Below are positions 45,272 to 54,973 of a DNA stretch of 64,000 nt, piece after piece (positions within the stretch are counted from its first letter, which is position 1; each line of letters starts with the position of its first letter). The notes under the pieces were generated by a model. That model saw only the letters and a program-made list of their open reading frames with translations. It ran no database searches and was not told the DNA's origin. The translations under genes and the position numbers were made by a program. This stretch comes from an uncultured Lachnospiraceae bacterium (GTDB lineage Bacteria > Bacillota > Clostridia > Lachnospirales > Lachnospiraceae): assembly GCA_946552115.1 (NCBI GenBank), contig CAMNRH010000010.1, positions 22,046 through 86,045 of the forward strand. Reading direction: 5' to 3'.

Positions 45272-47505
45272 TTCCAATGTATGCGAAAGTAATTGTAGAT
45301 ATTACACATGAAAAACTGGATAAGGTTTTTGAGTACAGCATCCCCGGAGAGCTTGCGGGGGTGCTGAAAGTCGGTACGGAGGTTGTGGTGCCTTTCGGGC
45401 GCGGAAACCGGGAGACGAAAGGTTACATTGTCGGATTTTCTGAGATTCCGGAATACCCGCCGGAGCAGATAAAGCCGGTATTAAAGGCACAGGAGAATAA
45501 GCGTGCGATTGAGACAAAGCTCATTGCTCTCGCGGCGTGGATGAAGGAATCCTGCGGGGGTACGATGATTCAGGCACTTAAGACGGTTTTGCCTATCAAA
45601 AAGAGGGGAAAGCTTCTTGAAGAACGGTGGGTATGCTTTCTGTTGAGTGAAGAGGAAGGAAGAAAAAAGCTGGCCTTTTATCTGGAAAAGAATCAGAAAG
45701 CACGGGCAAGACTTTTGGCGGGGCTTTTGGATCAGCCGAAGCAGGAATACGGTCTGATTACCCGGAAGCTGAATATTTCCCCGTCGGTGATTCGGGCGCT
45801 TGAGGAGCAGGGCGTACTTAAGGTTGAGACACAGCAGTCTTTCCGCAATCCGATGGAGTATCAGATGAAGGAAAGAGAAAGTGTTGTTCTTTCCGGAGAA
45901 CAGAGAGCGGCCGTTGACAGATTTGCGGAGGATTATGGAAAAAAAAGATACGGCGTCTATCTTCTGTACGGCGTGACCGGAAGCGGAAAGACGGAAGTAT
46001 ATATGGAAATGATCCGCCATGTGGTAGAAGAGAGGCGGCAGGCAATCGTATTAATTCCGGAGATTGCGCTGACTTATCAGACAGTGCTTCGCTTTTACGG
46101 ACGGTTCGGAGGAAGAGTGGCCATTTTAAATTCCAGACTTTCCGAGGCGGAGCGTTCAGATCAGATAGAGCGGGTGGAACGGGGAGAAGTGGATGTGATG
46201 ATAGGTCCCCGTTCTGCATTATTTACTCCGTTTCCGAATCTGGGACTGATTGTAATTGACGAGGAGCATGAGGCGGCTTATAAAAGCGATCAGGTTCCAA
46301 GATACCACGCGCGGGAAACGGCGGTTATGAGAGGGGAGCTTGAGGGGGCAAGTGTAGTGCTTGGCTCCGCGACGCCGTCTATGGAAGCATTTTACAGATG
46401 TAAGACGGGAGAGTATACGTGCCTGACGCTAAAGAACCGGGCGGAAGATAAGGCGCTTGCCTCCGTATATACGGTTGATATGCGGGAAGAATTAAAAAAA
46501 GGGAACCGTTCGATTTTAAGCGACAGATTAAGCGGGATGATGGCGCGGCGGCTTGAGGACGGGCAGCAGATGATGCTTTTTTTAAACCGGAGAGGCTATG
46601 CAGGATTTGTTTCTTGCCGTTCCTGCGGATATGTAGTAAAATGTCCTCATTGCGATGTGTCGCTCTCCTCCCACAGAGACGGCAGGCTGGTCTGCCATTA
46701 CTGCGGCTATGAGGAGCCGATGGTTCAGATATGCCCGTCCTGCGGTTCTCCTTATATCGGCGGCTTTAAAGCCGGGACGGAGGCTATTGAGGAGCTGGTG
46801 AAGCGGCGGTTTCCGCAGGCAGGAGTGCTCCGTATGGATATGGATACAACCCGGACAAAGCACGGACATGAAAAGATTCTGTCGGCCTTTGCAAACGGGG
46901 AGGCGGATATTTTAATCGGCACTCAGATGATTGTAAAGGGCCATGATTTTCCTAATGTGACGCTGGTCGGAGTGCTTGCGGCGGATATGTCGTTATATAC
47001 GGATGATTACCGGGCGGCGGAGAAAACCTTTGCGCTTCTTACCCAGGCGGCTGGAAGAGCCGGGCGCGGAGGACAGAAAGGGGAGGTTGTCATCCAAACC
47101 TACAGCCCGGAGCATTATAGCATTGCATATGCGGCCAGGCAGGACTATGAAAGCTTTTATGCGGAGGAGATACGCTACAGGGAGCTTATGGGTTATCCGC
47201 CCTGCGCGCAGCTTCTGGCGGTTCTTGTAACCGGGGAGGAGGAGGAGCTTCTTAGTACGGCGGTAAAATATCTGAAAGAGTTTGCCAAACGTGCGGGAAA
47301 GGGCAGGGAGCTTCAGATTATCGGTCCTGCGAGCCCGTTCGTCGGTAAGGTAAATGATGTCTACCGGCGGGTTATTTATTTGAAAAGCGGGAAATATCAT
47401 ATATTAACGGCGATGAAAAACTATATGGAGCAATATATTGAGATGAACAAGGGATTTCAGACACTTCGGGTTCAGTTTGATTTTAACCCTGTAAATATAT
47501 TTTAA
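45268..47505 (+). CDS. priA: Primosomal protein N' (replication restart helicase)
   Basis: Helicase of 745 residues that restarts stalled replication forks. Domains: N-terminal DNA-binding part, Walker A YGVTGSGKTEVYM (about 235), Walker B VIDEEHEAAYK (about 331), a zinc module CRSCGYVVKCPHC and CHYCGYEEP, CPSCGSPY (about 450-495), and helicase motifs V-VI with QAAGRAGRGGQ. The GTG at 45268 has GAGGAG 7 bases before and overlaps the murE stop; the ATG at 45277 is too far from that site. It starts the long operon that runs to thiN. Confidence 0.95.
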   Translation: MIPMYAKVIVDITHEKLDKVFEYSIPGELAGVLKVGTEVVVPFGRGNRETKGYIVGFSEIPEYPPEQIKPVLKAQENKRAIETKLIALAAWMKESCGGTMIQALKTVLPIKKRGKLLEERWVCFLLSEEEGRKKLAFYLEKNQKARARLLAGLLDQPKQEYGLITRKLNISPSVIRALEEQGVLKVETQQSFRNPMEYQMKERESVVLSGEQRAAVDRFAEDYGKKRYGVYLLYGVTGSGKTEVYMEMIRHVVEERRQAIVLIPEIALTYQTVLRFYGRFGGRVAILNSRLSEAERSDQIERVERGEVDVMIGPRSALFTPFPNLGLIVIDEEHEAAYKSDQVPRYHARETAVMRGELEGASVVLGSATPSMEAFYRCKTGEYTCLTLKNRAEDKALASVYTVDMREELKKGNRSILSDRLSGMMARRLEDGQQMMLFLNRRGYAGFVSCRSCGYVVKCPHCDVSLSSHRDGRLVCHYCGYEEPMVQICPSCGSPYIGGFKAGTEAIEELVKRRFPQAGVLRMDMDTTRTKHGHEKILSAFANGEADILIGTQMIVKGHDFPNVTLVGVLAADMSLYTDDYRAAEKTFALLTQAAGRAGRGGQKGEVVIQTYSPEHYSIAYAARQDYESFYAEEIRYRELMGYPPCAQLLAVLVTGEEEELLSTAVKYLKEFAKRAGKGRELQIIGPASPFVGKVNDVYRRVIYLKSGKYHILTAMKNYMEQYIEMNKGFQTLRVQFDFNPVNIF

Positions 47506-47517
47506 GGAGAAAAGAGT

Positions 47518-47991
47518 ATGGCAATAAGAAAGATTCGTGAATTAGGAGAGGATGTATTGACAAAAAGCTGCAAGGAAGTGACGAAGATGAATCTTCGGAC
47601 GAAAATTCTCATAGGCGATATGCTGGATACCATGTACGATTCGGCGGGAGTGGGGCTTGCGGCTCCGCAGGTAGGCGTTTTGAAGCGTATTGCGACAATC
47701 GATGTAGGCGAGGGGCCGGTTGTTTTGATTAATCCTGTGATTGTTGAGACAGACGGAGAGCAGACCGGCGAGGAGGGCTGCTTAAGTGTTCCGGGAAAAG
47801 CCGGGATAGTGACGAGGCCCAATTATGTGAAAGTACGTGCATTAAATGAGAATATGGAAGAAATTGAGCTGGAGGCCGAGGAGCTTTTTGCCCGCGCCTG
47901 CTGTCATGAGATTGACCACCTGGACGGTAAAATGTATGTGGATTTGGCAGAGGGAGGGCTTCATGATGTGAAGCCGGAGGAGGAAGAGTAG
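47518..47991 (+). CDS. def: Peptide deformylase
   Basis: Metalloenzyme of 157 residues that removes the formyl group from new proteins. All three motifs are present: GVGLAAPQVG, EEGCLSVPG (metal Cys) and HEIDHLDG (two His and the catalytic Glu). AAGGAG precedes the start. It is directly followed, with no gap, by fmt, which adds the formyl group to the initiator tRNA. Confidence 0.97.
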   Translation: MAIRKIRELGEDVLTKSCKEVTKMNLRTKILIGDMLDTMYDSAGVGLAAPQVGVLKRIATIDVGEGPVVLINPVIVETDGEQTGEEGCLSVPGKAGIVTRPNYVKVRALNENMEEIELEAEELFARACCHEIDHLDGKMYVDLAEGGLHDVKPEEEE

Positions 47992-48924
47992 ATGAGAGTG
48001 ATTTTCATGGGCACGCCGGATATTGCGGTAGGAACCTTTGAGGCGCTGGTGAAAGAGCATGAGGTTGTGCTCGCTGTCACCCAGCCGGATAAGCCGAAGG
48101 GAAGAGGGGGAAAAGAACAATTTTCTCCGGTGAAAGAGGCGGCTCTTCAGGCGGGAGTCCCGGTTTATCAGCCCCGGAAAATCAGGGAGCCGGAATGTGT
48201 GGAGGAGCTTAAAAGGTATCATGCGGATGTCATGGTTGTCATTGCTTTCGGACAGATTCTTACAAAAGAGATTCTTACAATGACCCCGTACGGCTGTATC
48301 AATATTCATGCATCTCTGCTTCCGAAATACCGAGGCGCTGCGCCGATTCAGTGGGCGGTTATTGACGGTGAAAAGGTGTCCGGAGTAACGACGATGCAGA
48401 TGGACGAAGGAATCGATACCGGAGATATGCTTCTTCGCGAGGAGATTGTCCTTGACGAGAAAGAGACGGGGGGGAGTCTTCATGACAAAATGGCGGAACG
48501 GGGAGCGAAGCTCTGCCTTAAGACACTGGAGGCGTTAGAGAGAGGAGAGCTTATGCCGGTAAAACAGGGAGAAAGCCCAACGGCTTATGCGCGTATGCTG
48601 GATAAAAGCATGGGAAATATTGACTGGAGCGCATCCGCCGAATCGATTGAACGTTTGATTCGGGGGTTAAATCCATGGCCCAGCGCCTATACGGACTGGG
48701 GCGGAAAGGTAATGAAGATCTGGCGGGCAGAGGTGCGAAAAAGCAGTGAAAGTGCAGAGCCCGGAACGATTGTGCTGGTAGAAAAGGACGGATTTTCCGT
48801 ACAGACGGGAGCGGGGCTTTTGAAAGTGACGGAGCTTCAAATTCCGGGGAAAAAGAGAATGGATGCGGGAGCGTTCTTAAGGGGCTACAGCATTCGGGAA
48901 GGCGAAATTCTTAAAAAAGGTTAA
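47992..48924 (+). CDS. fmt: Methionyl-tRNA formyltransferase
   Basis: Enzyme of 310 residues that formylates initiator Met-tRNA. The catalytic block is INIHASLLPKYRGAAPIQWA (Asn, His) with DEGIDTGDML (Asp) after it; the N-terminus is MRVIFMGTPDIAVGTFE. The C-terminal OB-like domain is present (GLNPWPSAYTDWGGK). ATG follows the def stop directly, with GGAGGAAGAG inside the def end as binding site. Confidence 0.96.
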   Translation: MRVIFMGTPDIAVGTFEALVKEHEVVLAVTQPDKPKGRGGKEQFSPVKEAALQAGVPVYQPRKIREPECVEELKRYHADVMVVIAFGQILTKEILTMTPYGCINIHASLLPKYRGAAPIQWAVIDGEKVSGVTTMQMDEGIDTGDMLLREEIVLDEKETGGSLHDKMAERGAKLCLKTLEALERGELMPVKQGESPTAYARMLDKSMGNIDWSASAESIERLIRGLNPWPSAYTDWGGKVMKIWRAEVRKSSESAEPGTIVLVEKDGFSVQTGAGLLKVTELQIPGKKRMDAGAFLRGYSIREGEILKKG

Positions 48925-48992
48925 AAATATTATGAAATTAAAGTATTTTTCCCTGTTTTCATATATAATGTTTTTAGGAAGGAGGATTGCAA

Positions 48993-49700
48993 ATGTATTA
49001 TCCGATGTATTTTGATTCGACATATCTGCTGGTTTTAATCGGCGTTGTAATATGTCTGCTGGCGTCGTCGAGGATGAAGTCGACATTTCATAGATATTCC
49101 GGGGTTCGAAATCATTCCGGCATTACCGGAAAGGAGGCGGCGGAGCAGATTCTTCACAGGGCGGGAATTTATGACGTTCGGGTGGAGCATGTTTCCGGAG
49201 AACTTACAGACCATTATGATCCGAGGGGAAAGGTGCTGAGACTTTCGGACGCAACCTATTCGAGGACCTCTGTAGCCGCTTTGGGTGTGGCGGCGCATGA
49301 GTGCGGACATGCAATCCAGCATCAGGTGGGATATATTCCGCTTCAGATTCGGGGCGCGCTTGTTCCGGTGGCCAATTTTGGAAGTACGATTGCGTGGCCG
49401 CTGATTGTGATGGGAATGTTTATCAGCTCCCGATCCGCCGGCTTTTTGATTAATCTGGGGATTCTTGCTTTTTCATTGGCCGTACTCTTTCAGCTTATAA
49501 CGCTTCCGGTAGAATTTAACGCCTCCGGCCGTGCGATTAAGATTTTGGGAGAGACAGGGCTTTTATATCCGGACGAGGTAAATGCAACGAGGAAAGTGCT
49601 GACAGCGGCGGCGCTTACCTATGTGGCAGGTGCGGCCTCTGCGATTCTTCAGCTTTTGCGTATTCTGATTCTTACAGGCGGAAGAAGAGGGGACGATTAA
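48993..49700 (+). CDS. YugP-family zinc metallopeptidase
   Basis: Membrane protein of 235 residues. One helix is at the start (YLLVLIGVVICLLASSRM) and three more follow in the second half. The zinc motif is AAHECGHAIQHQ (HExxH-like HECGH, about residue 107), as in the neutral zinc metallopeptidase family PF04298 (B. subtilis YugP). The substrate is not known. I chose the ATG at 48993 after AGGAGG. It lies in the translation/cell-envelope operon between fmt and rsmB, a usual place in Clostridia. Confidence 0.92.
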   Translation: MYYPMYFDSTYLLVLIGVVICLLASSRMKSTFHRYSGVRNHSGITGKEAAEQILHRAGIYDVRVEHVSGELTDHYDPRGKVLRLSDATYSRTSVAALGVAAHECGHAIQHQVGYIPLQIRGALVPVANFGSTIAWPLIVMGMFISSRSAGFLINLGILAFSLAVLFQLITLPVEFNASGRAIKILGETGLLYPDEVNATRKVLTAAALTYVAGAASAILQLLRILILTGGRRGDD

Positions 49701-49704
49701 AAAG

Positions 49705-51006
49705 ATGATGATAACAGGGCGGGAAATTGTATTGGAGACTTTGCTTCTTATTACGCGGGACGGCGAGTACAGTCATATTGCTTTAAAAAATGTTCTCGAC
49801 AAATATCAGTATCTGGAAAAAAAGGAGCGTGCGTTCATTTCAAGAGTTGTGAACGGCACGCTTGAACGCATGATAGAGATTGATTATATTATCAATCAGT
49901 TTTCAAAGGTGAAGGTAAGTAGGATGAAGCCTGTTATACGGACGATTTTGAGAAGCTCCGTATATCAGTTAAAATATATGGACAGCGTGCCGGACGCTGC
50001 CGTTTGCAATGAGGCGGTGAAGCTTACCGCAAAAAAGGGCTTTAAAACGCTGAAAGGTTTTGTAAACGGTGTTTTAAGGAATATCAGCCGCAATCCGGAG
50101 GCGGTTCATTTTCCGGAGCGCTCGGATTCCTGTGCCTTCATATCCGTGAAATATTCGCTCCCGGAGTGGATAGTCAACCAATGGCTTTCCGTATATGATG
50201 AGGATACGGTTATCTGTATGGGAGAGGAATTTTTAAAAGAAAAGCCGGTCTCGATTCGCTGTAATACAGGAAAGCTTAAGCCTGAGGAGCTTAAGGAGAT
50301 ACTCTTTAATGAGGGCGTTACAGTAACTGGAAACATGGAACTTTCCTATGCATTTTCCATAGCGGGCTATGATTATTTGGCAGGGCTTGAAAGCTTTCGT
50401 AAAGGATATTTTTATGTGCAGGATATAAGCTCCATGCTGGCTGCCGAATGGACGGGAGTGGAGCGAGGGGATTATGTTATAGATGTGTGCGCCGCGCCCG
50501 GCGGCAAGGCTCTGCATGTTGCGGAGCTTTTAAAAGGGACAGGACATGTGGAGGCCCGTGACCTGACGGATTATAAGATGGTGCTTATAGAGGAAAATAT
50601 AGAAAAAAGCGGTCTTACGAATATAGAAGCGGTAAAGTGGGATGCGCTTGTACCGGATGATTCGGCTTTTGGGCGGGCAGATATTGTAATTGCGGATTTG
50701 CCCTGCTCCGGCTTAGGAGTTCTGGGAAAGAAACCCGATTTAAAATATCGGATGACGGAAGCGAAAGAAACGGAGCTTTCCAGGCTTCAGAAACAAATAT
50801 TATCCGTCGTCAGCCGATATGTGAAGCCGGGAGGAAAGCTTTTATACAGTACCTGTACGATTCATCGCGGGGAGAATGAGGAAAATGCTTCGTGGTTTGC
50901 AAAAGAGTTCCCGGAGTTTACGCTTATTCGTGAAAAGCAGCTTCTTCCGGGGAAGGACAGGACAGACGGCTTTTATATTGCGGTGTTTCGGAAGGAGAAG
51001 CTATGA
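49705..51006 (+). CDS. rsmB: 16S rRNA (cytosine-967-C5)-methyltransferase
   Basis: Protein of 433 residues. The N-terminal NusB-like domain (residues 1-140) is followed by the SAM-dependent methylase: motif I VIDVCAAPGGKALHVAEL, motif IV IADLPCSGLGVLGKKPD with the TC/PC Cys, and YSTCTIHRGENEENAS with the catalytic Cys. The motif order is that of the Sun/RsmB family. It overlaps rlmN by four bases. Confidence 0.94.
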   Translation: MMITGREIVLETLLLITRDGEYSHIALKNVLDKYQYLEKKERAFISRVVNGTLERMIEIDYIINQFSKVKVSRMKPVIRTILRSSVYQLKYMDSVPDAAVCNEAVKLTAKKGFKTLKGFVNGVLRNISRNPEAVHFPERSDSCAFISVKYSLPEWIVNQWLSVYDEDTVICMGEEFLKEKPVSIRCNTGKLKPEELKEILFNEGVTVTGNMELSYAFSIAGYDYLAGLESFRKGYFYVQDISSMLAAEWTGVERGDYVIDVCAAPGGKALHVAELLKGTGHVEARDLTDYKMVLIEENIEKSGLTNIEAVKWDALVPDDSAFGRADIVIADLPCSGLGVLGKKPDLKYRMTEAKETELSRLQKQILSVVSRYVKPGGKLLYSTCTIHRGENEENASWFAKEFPEFTLIREKQLLPGKDRTDGFYIAVFRKEKL

Positions 51007-52049
51007 AAAAGAAAGATATTGTTTCTTATAGCTATGAGGAATTGATACAGGAATTGGAAAACCTGGGTGAGAAGCCCTACCGTGGAAAACAGATTTACGT
51101 ATGGCTTCATGAAAAGGGCGCGGACAGCTTTGACGAGATGACCAATTTGTCGAAAGGGCTTCGCGGACGTTTGGAAGAAAACTATGAGATTGCATTAATG
51201 AGAACGGCAGCAAGGCAGATATCAAAAATTGATTCGACAGAAAAGTTTTTGTTTGAGCTTTCTGACGGAAACCGGATTGAAAGTGTGCTGATGCGCCACC
51301 GTTATGGAAATTCGGTATGTGTTTCCACACAGGTCGGATGCCGTATGGGATGCAGATTCTGTGCTTCTACGATTGACGGCCTGGAGAGAAATCTTGCTCC
51401 CTCGGAGATGCTGCGTCAGATTTACCAGATTCAGAAAATAACAGGGGAACGGGTATCTCATGTAGTTGTTATGGGATCGGGAGAACCGCTGGATAATTAT
51501 GAAAATTTTGTAAAATTTATACATATGTTAAGCGACGGGCATGGGCTTCATATCAGCCAGAGAAATATTACCGCTTCTACCTGCGGAATTGTGCCGAATA
51601 TGGAGAGGCTTTCCGGGGAGGGGCTTCAGATTACATTGGCGCTTTCTCTTCACGGATCTACACAGGAGAAAAGGAAAGAGCTTATGCCGGTGGCAAACAG
51701 ATACAGGCTTTCGGAGGTGATGGAGGCCTGCGACAGCTATTTTAGAAAAACGGGGCGCCGCGTGACCTTTGAGTATAGTCTTGTGGCGGGTGTGAATGAT
51801 TCGGACAGGGACGTAAAAGAGCTGTCGGAGCTTCTCGGGAAACGCAATTGTCATCTGAATTTAATTCCGGTGAATCCGGTAAAGGAACGCGGATTTAAGA
51901 AGCCGGACAGTAAAAAAGCGCGTGAATTTGAAAATAAACTTGAAAAAAGCGGAATAAATGTTACTATAAGAAAGGAAAGAGGCTCGGACATTGACGGAGC
52001 CTGCGGACAGCTCAGGAGACGTTATGCTGCCGAAAAAAAGGAGATTTAG
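51003..52049 (+). CDS. rlmN: 23S rRNA (adenine-2503-C2)-methyltransferase RlmN
   Basis: Radical-SAM enzyme of 348 residues. The cluster motif is CRMGCRFCAS (CxxxCxxC, about residue 115), the N-terminal part is KPYRGKQIYVWLHEKG, and the second methyl-transferring Cys is in DIDGACGQLRRR close to the C-terminus. The features fit RlmN; the resistance paralogue Cfr has a shorter N-terminus and different context, so normal A2503 methylation is favoured. It is followed directly by prpC. Confidence 0.95.
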   Translation: MKKKDIVSYSYEELIQELENLGEKPYRGKQIYVWLHEKGADSFDEMTNLSKGLRGRLEENYEIALMRTAARQISKIDSTEKFLFELSDGNRIESVLMRHRYGNSVCVSTQVGCRMGCRFCASTIDGLERNLAPSEMLRQIYQIQKITGERVSHVVVMGSGEPLDNYENFVKFIHMLSDGHGLHISQRNITASTCGIVPNMERLSGEGLQITLALSLHGSTQEKRKELMPVANRYRLSEVMEACDSYFRKTGRRVTFEYSLVAGVNDSDRDVKELSELLGKRNCHLNLIPVNPVKERGFKKPDSKKAREFENKLEKSGINVTIRKERGSDIDGACGQLRRRYAAEKKEI

Positions 52050-52793
52050 ATGAAATTATATGCAATGACTGATGTGGGGCGTAAGCGGGAAGTGAATCAG
52101 GATTATGTGTTTGTGACGGATAAACCGATTGGGCCGTTCCCGAATCTTCTCGTAGTCGCGGACGGAATGGGCGGTCATAAGGCCGGAGATTTTGCATCTA
52201 AATATACAGTAAAGGTATTGCGGGAAGAGCTTGAGAAAACTTCTCTGAAAAAACCGGAGGAGATACTGCGAAGTGTCGTTGCGATAGCGAATAATAAATT
52301 GATTCAGATAGCTGATACCGATGTAAAGCTGGAGGGAATGGGTACAACGCTGGTAGCGGCTACGGTAATTGGAAATACACTTTATTTCTCTAACGTAGGG
52401 GACAGCCGTCTTTATTTGATTAATAATAAGATTCGCCAGCTTTCCAAGGATCATTCCCTTGTGGAAGAGATGGTAAGGCTTGGAGGAATTAAGGCGGAAG
52501 AGGCAAAGTATCATCCGGACAAAAACATTATTACAAGAGCAATGGGTGTAAAAGAGGATGTGGAAGCGGATATCTATGAATTCCGGCTGCACAGGGGAGA
52601 TTTGATATTGATGTGCACGGACGGTTTGAGCAATATGGTGGAAGATGAGGACATGTTTGATATTGTGAAAAGTGCCAGAGATATTGTTGAAGCAGTATTA
52701 ATGTTAATAGAAAAAGCAAATTGTAATGGCGGGAGAGATAACATAGGGGTTGTTATGGCAGAGCCACTTGCAGACGAGGTGAGTAAATGGTGA
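52050..52793 (+). CDS. prpC: PP2C-type Ser/Thr protein phosphatase
   Basis: Phosphatase of 247 residues that reverses the action of the next gene's kinase. PP2C motifs: GRKREVNQDYVFV, VADGMGGHKAGDFAS, FSNVGDSRLYL, CTDGLSNMV and the last Asp in GGRDNIGVV. All metal-binding Asp are present. It overlaps the kinase start by 7 bases, and this pair controls cell-wall growth and sporulation-related events in Gram-positive bacteria. Confidence 0.95.
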   Translation: MKLYAMTDVGRKREVNQDYVFVTDKPIGPFPNLLVVADGMGGHKAGDFASKYTVKVLREELEKTSLKKPEEILRSVVAIANNKLIQIADTDVKLEGMGTTLVAATVIGNTLYFSNVGDSRLYLINNKIRQLSKDHSLVEEMVRLGGIKAEEAKYHPDKNIITRAMGVKEDVEADIYEFRLHRGDLILMCTDGLSNMVEDEDMFDIVKSARDIVEAVLMLIEKANCNGGRDNIGVVMAEPLADEVSKW

Positions 52794-54952
52794 AAGATGG
52801 GATTTTTTTAGGGAATCGGTATGAGGTATTGAGTAAGGTTGGCGCCGGCGGCATGGCAGATGTGTATAAGGGGAGAGACACGATGCTGAACCGCTATGTG
52901 GCGATTAAGGTTTTGAAGCGGGAATTCCGTGAGGATGATGAATTTATCCGGAAATTCCGTTCCGAGGCCCAGTCCGCGGCGGGCTTACTCAATCCGAATA
53001 TTGTAAATGTCTATGATGTAGGCGAGGATCGCGGCCTGTATTATATGGTCATGGAGCTTGTAGAAGGAGTTACTCTTAAGGAATATATAGAGAGAAAAGG
53101 AAGATTATCCCATAAGGAGGTAATCAGCATCGCTATCCAGATGTGCAACGGAATCGGAGCCGCTCATGCTGCGGGGATTATTCACCGCGACATTAAGCCG
53201 CAGAATATTATTATATCCAGAGACGGCAAGGTAAAGGTTACGGATTTTGGTATCGCAAAGGCTGTCACCTCCAATACGATCAGCTCTAATGCGATGGGTT
53301 CCGTACATTATACGTCGCCGGAGCAGGCGAGAGGCGGGTACAGCGACGCGAAAAGCGATATATATTCGATTGGTATTACACTTTTTGAGATGGTTACAGG
53401 TCAGGTTCCTTTTGACGGGGACTCAACCGTATCCGTAGCTATTAAGCATTTACAGGAGGAGGTTACGCCGCCTTCCGAATTTGTGCCGGATGTTCCGTAC
53501 AGTTTAGAGCAGATCATTTTAAAATGTACGCAGAAGAACGGGGAGAGGAGATATGCGAGCACGGCGGCGCTGGTTCAGGATTTGAAGCGTTCTCTTGTGG
53601 ATCCGGACGGCGACTTTGTGTTCATTCCCCCGCTTCGCAACGCGGACACGGTCATTATTACGGATGATGAGCTGGATGATATCCGTAACTCGTATGATGA
53701 TGAGTATGACGATGATGATGACGAATATGACGACGAGTATGACGATGATGACGAGTATGATGACGAATCCTACCGAAACAGATATGATGACGATGAATAC
53801 GATGACGAGTATGATAGCGACGGGGACGAGGATGATTACAGAAACGGACGTAAGGGCTCCGGTGATGTAAATCCGCGGATGAATAAGGTCATGAAGATTC
53901 TTATGATTGTGGTGGTTGTCATTGTTCTGTTTATAGCGATATTTGCCATTGGAAAGGCGGCAGGTGTTTTCAAGTCATTCGGCTCCGGCGTTACCGACGA
54001 AAAAGAGGACGATAAGGTAAAGGTCCCGGATGTAGTCGGAAAGAGTAAAGAGGAAGCGCAGGAGATTTTAAAGAAGAAAAAGCTGGGAATTAAGGTTGTG
54101 TCGAGAGAAGAATCGAATCAGTATGAGGAAGGCGTCGTATGCGAGCAGAAGCAGAAAGCGGGCTCAAAGGTAAAGAAAAACTCTACGGTGCAGGTTGTTG
54201 TAAGCTCCGGCCTGGTCGGAGAAAAGCTGACAGTGCCGGATGTAAAGGGCTGGAGCGAGGAGGATGCGCTCAAGACCCTGAATGATACCGGATTTTCAAA
54301 GGTGGAATCTGAGTATGAGTATAATGATGATGTCGCGGAGGGGACCGTTATCGGCACAACGCCGGAGGCGGGAGCAGATGCAACAAAGGATACGAAAATT
54401 AAGATGCTTGTCAGCAAGGGGGCGGATAAGGTAAAGGTTCCGAATGTAGTCGGGAAGAGTCAGTCGGAGGCGGAGGAAGCGATTGCGAGCGCGGGACTTT
54501 ATATTTCGGTAATTGAAACAGAGTACAGCAATAGCGTGAAAGAGGGAAAGGTAATTTCTCAAAGCCCCGGGAAAGGGAAAAAGGTTGAGGCCGGTACGGG
54601 TGTTTCCCTTGTAATAAGCGACGGCCCTAAGCCGGATGATAAGGTCAGTGTGGAAAATTATGTCGGTGCTTCAGAAAGTGAGTTGACAGATTGGGCTTGG
54701 GGCAACGAGCTGAATGCAGTGAAGTCGAAGGAAGAATACAGCAATACTTATCCGGCTGGAACGGTTATTTCCCAGAGCCCGAGGTCCGGGAAGGTGAAAA
54801 AGGGTTCGACTATTAAGTATGTGTTAAGTAAAGGGCCGGAGCCGGAGCCGGAACCGGAACCGGAGCCGCCGAAACCGGATACATCCCAGACGGATCCCGA
54901 TGCATCGCAGACCAATCCGGATGATGCCGCAAATAATGGTAATACACAGTAA
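52787..54952 (+). CDS. prkC: PASTA-domain Ser/Thr kinase
   Basis: Membrane kinase of 721 residues. The kinase domain spans residues 10-270: Gly loop KVGAGGMADVYKG, catalytic loop IIHRDIKPQNII, DFGIAKA. Then comes a very acidic Asp/Tyr/Glu-rich stretch (about residues 300-350, bases 53690-53840), one membrane helix (about 370-392, VMKILMIVVVVIVLFIAIFA) and four PASTA domains outside (about 405-690), which sense muropeptides or lipid II, and a Pro-Glu tail PEPEPEPEPP. The acidic juxtamembrane repeat is unusually long. Operon with prpC. Confidence 0.95.
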   Translation: MVKDGIFLGNRYEVLSKVGAGGMADVYKGRDTMLNRYVAIKVLKREFREDDEFIRKFRSEAQSAAGLLNPNIVNVYDVGEDRGLYYMVMELVEGVTLKEYIERKGRLSHKEVISIAIQMCNGIGAAHAAGIIHRDIKPQNIIISRDGKVKVTDFGIAKAVTSNTISSNAMGSVHYTSPEQARGGYSDAKSDIYSIGITLFEMVTGQVPFDGDSTVSVAIKHLQEEVTPPSEFVPDVPYSLEQIILKCTQKNGERRYASTAALVQDLKRSLVDPDGDFVFIPPLRNADTVIITDDELDDIRNSYDDEYDDDDDEYDDEYDDDDEYDDESYRNRYDDDEYDDEYDSDGDEDDYRNGRKGSGDVNPRMNKVMKILMIVVVVIVLFIAIFAIGKAAGVFKSFGSGVTDEKEDDKVKVPDVVGKSKEEAQEILKKKKLGIKVVSREESNQYEEGVVCEQKQKAGSKVKKNSTVQVVVSSGLVGEKLTVPDVKGWSEEDALKTLNDTGFSKVESEYEYNDDVAEGTVIGTTPEAGADATKDTKIKMLVSKGADKVKVPNVVGKSQSEAEEAIASAGLYISVIETEYSNSVKEGKVISQSPGKGKKVEAGTGVSLVISDGPKPDDKVSVENYVGASESELTDWAWGNELNAVKSKEEYSNTYPAGTVISQSPRSGKVKKGSTIKYVLSKGPEPEPEPEPEPPKPDTSQTDPDASQTNPDDAANNGNTQ

Positions 54953-54973
54953 AGCAGAATTGAGCGGAGATAT

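Noticed and set aside
51003..52049. Cfr-type resistance methylase instead of RlmN
   Set aside because: It is located inside a housekeeping operon, with an RlmN-like N-terminus and length; nothing points to a mobile resistance gene.
53690..53840. DNA tandem repeat or CRISPR-like array
   Set aside because: The repetition is a coding low-complexity Asp/Tyr tract within prkC; there are no regular spacers.
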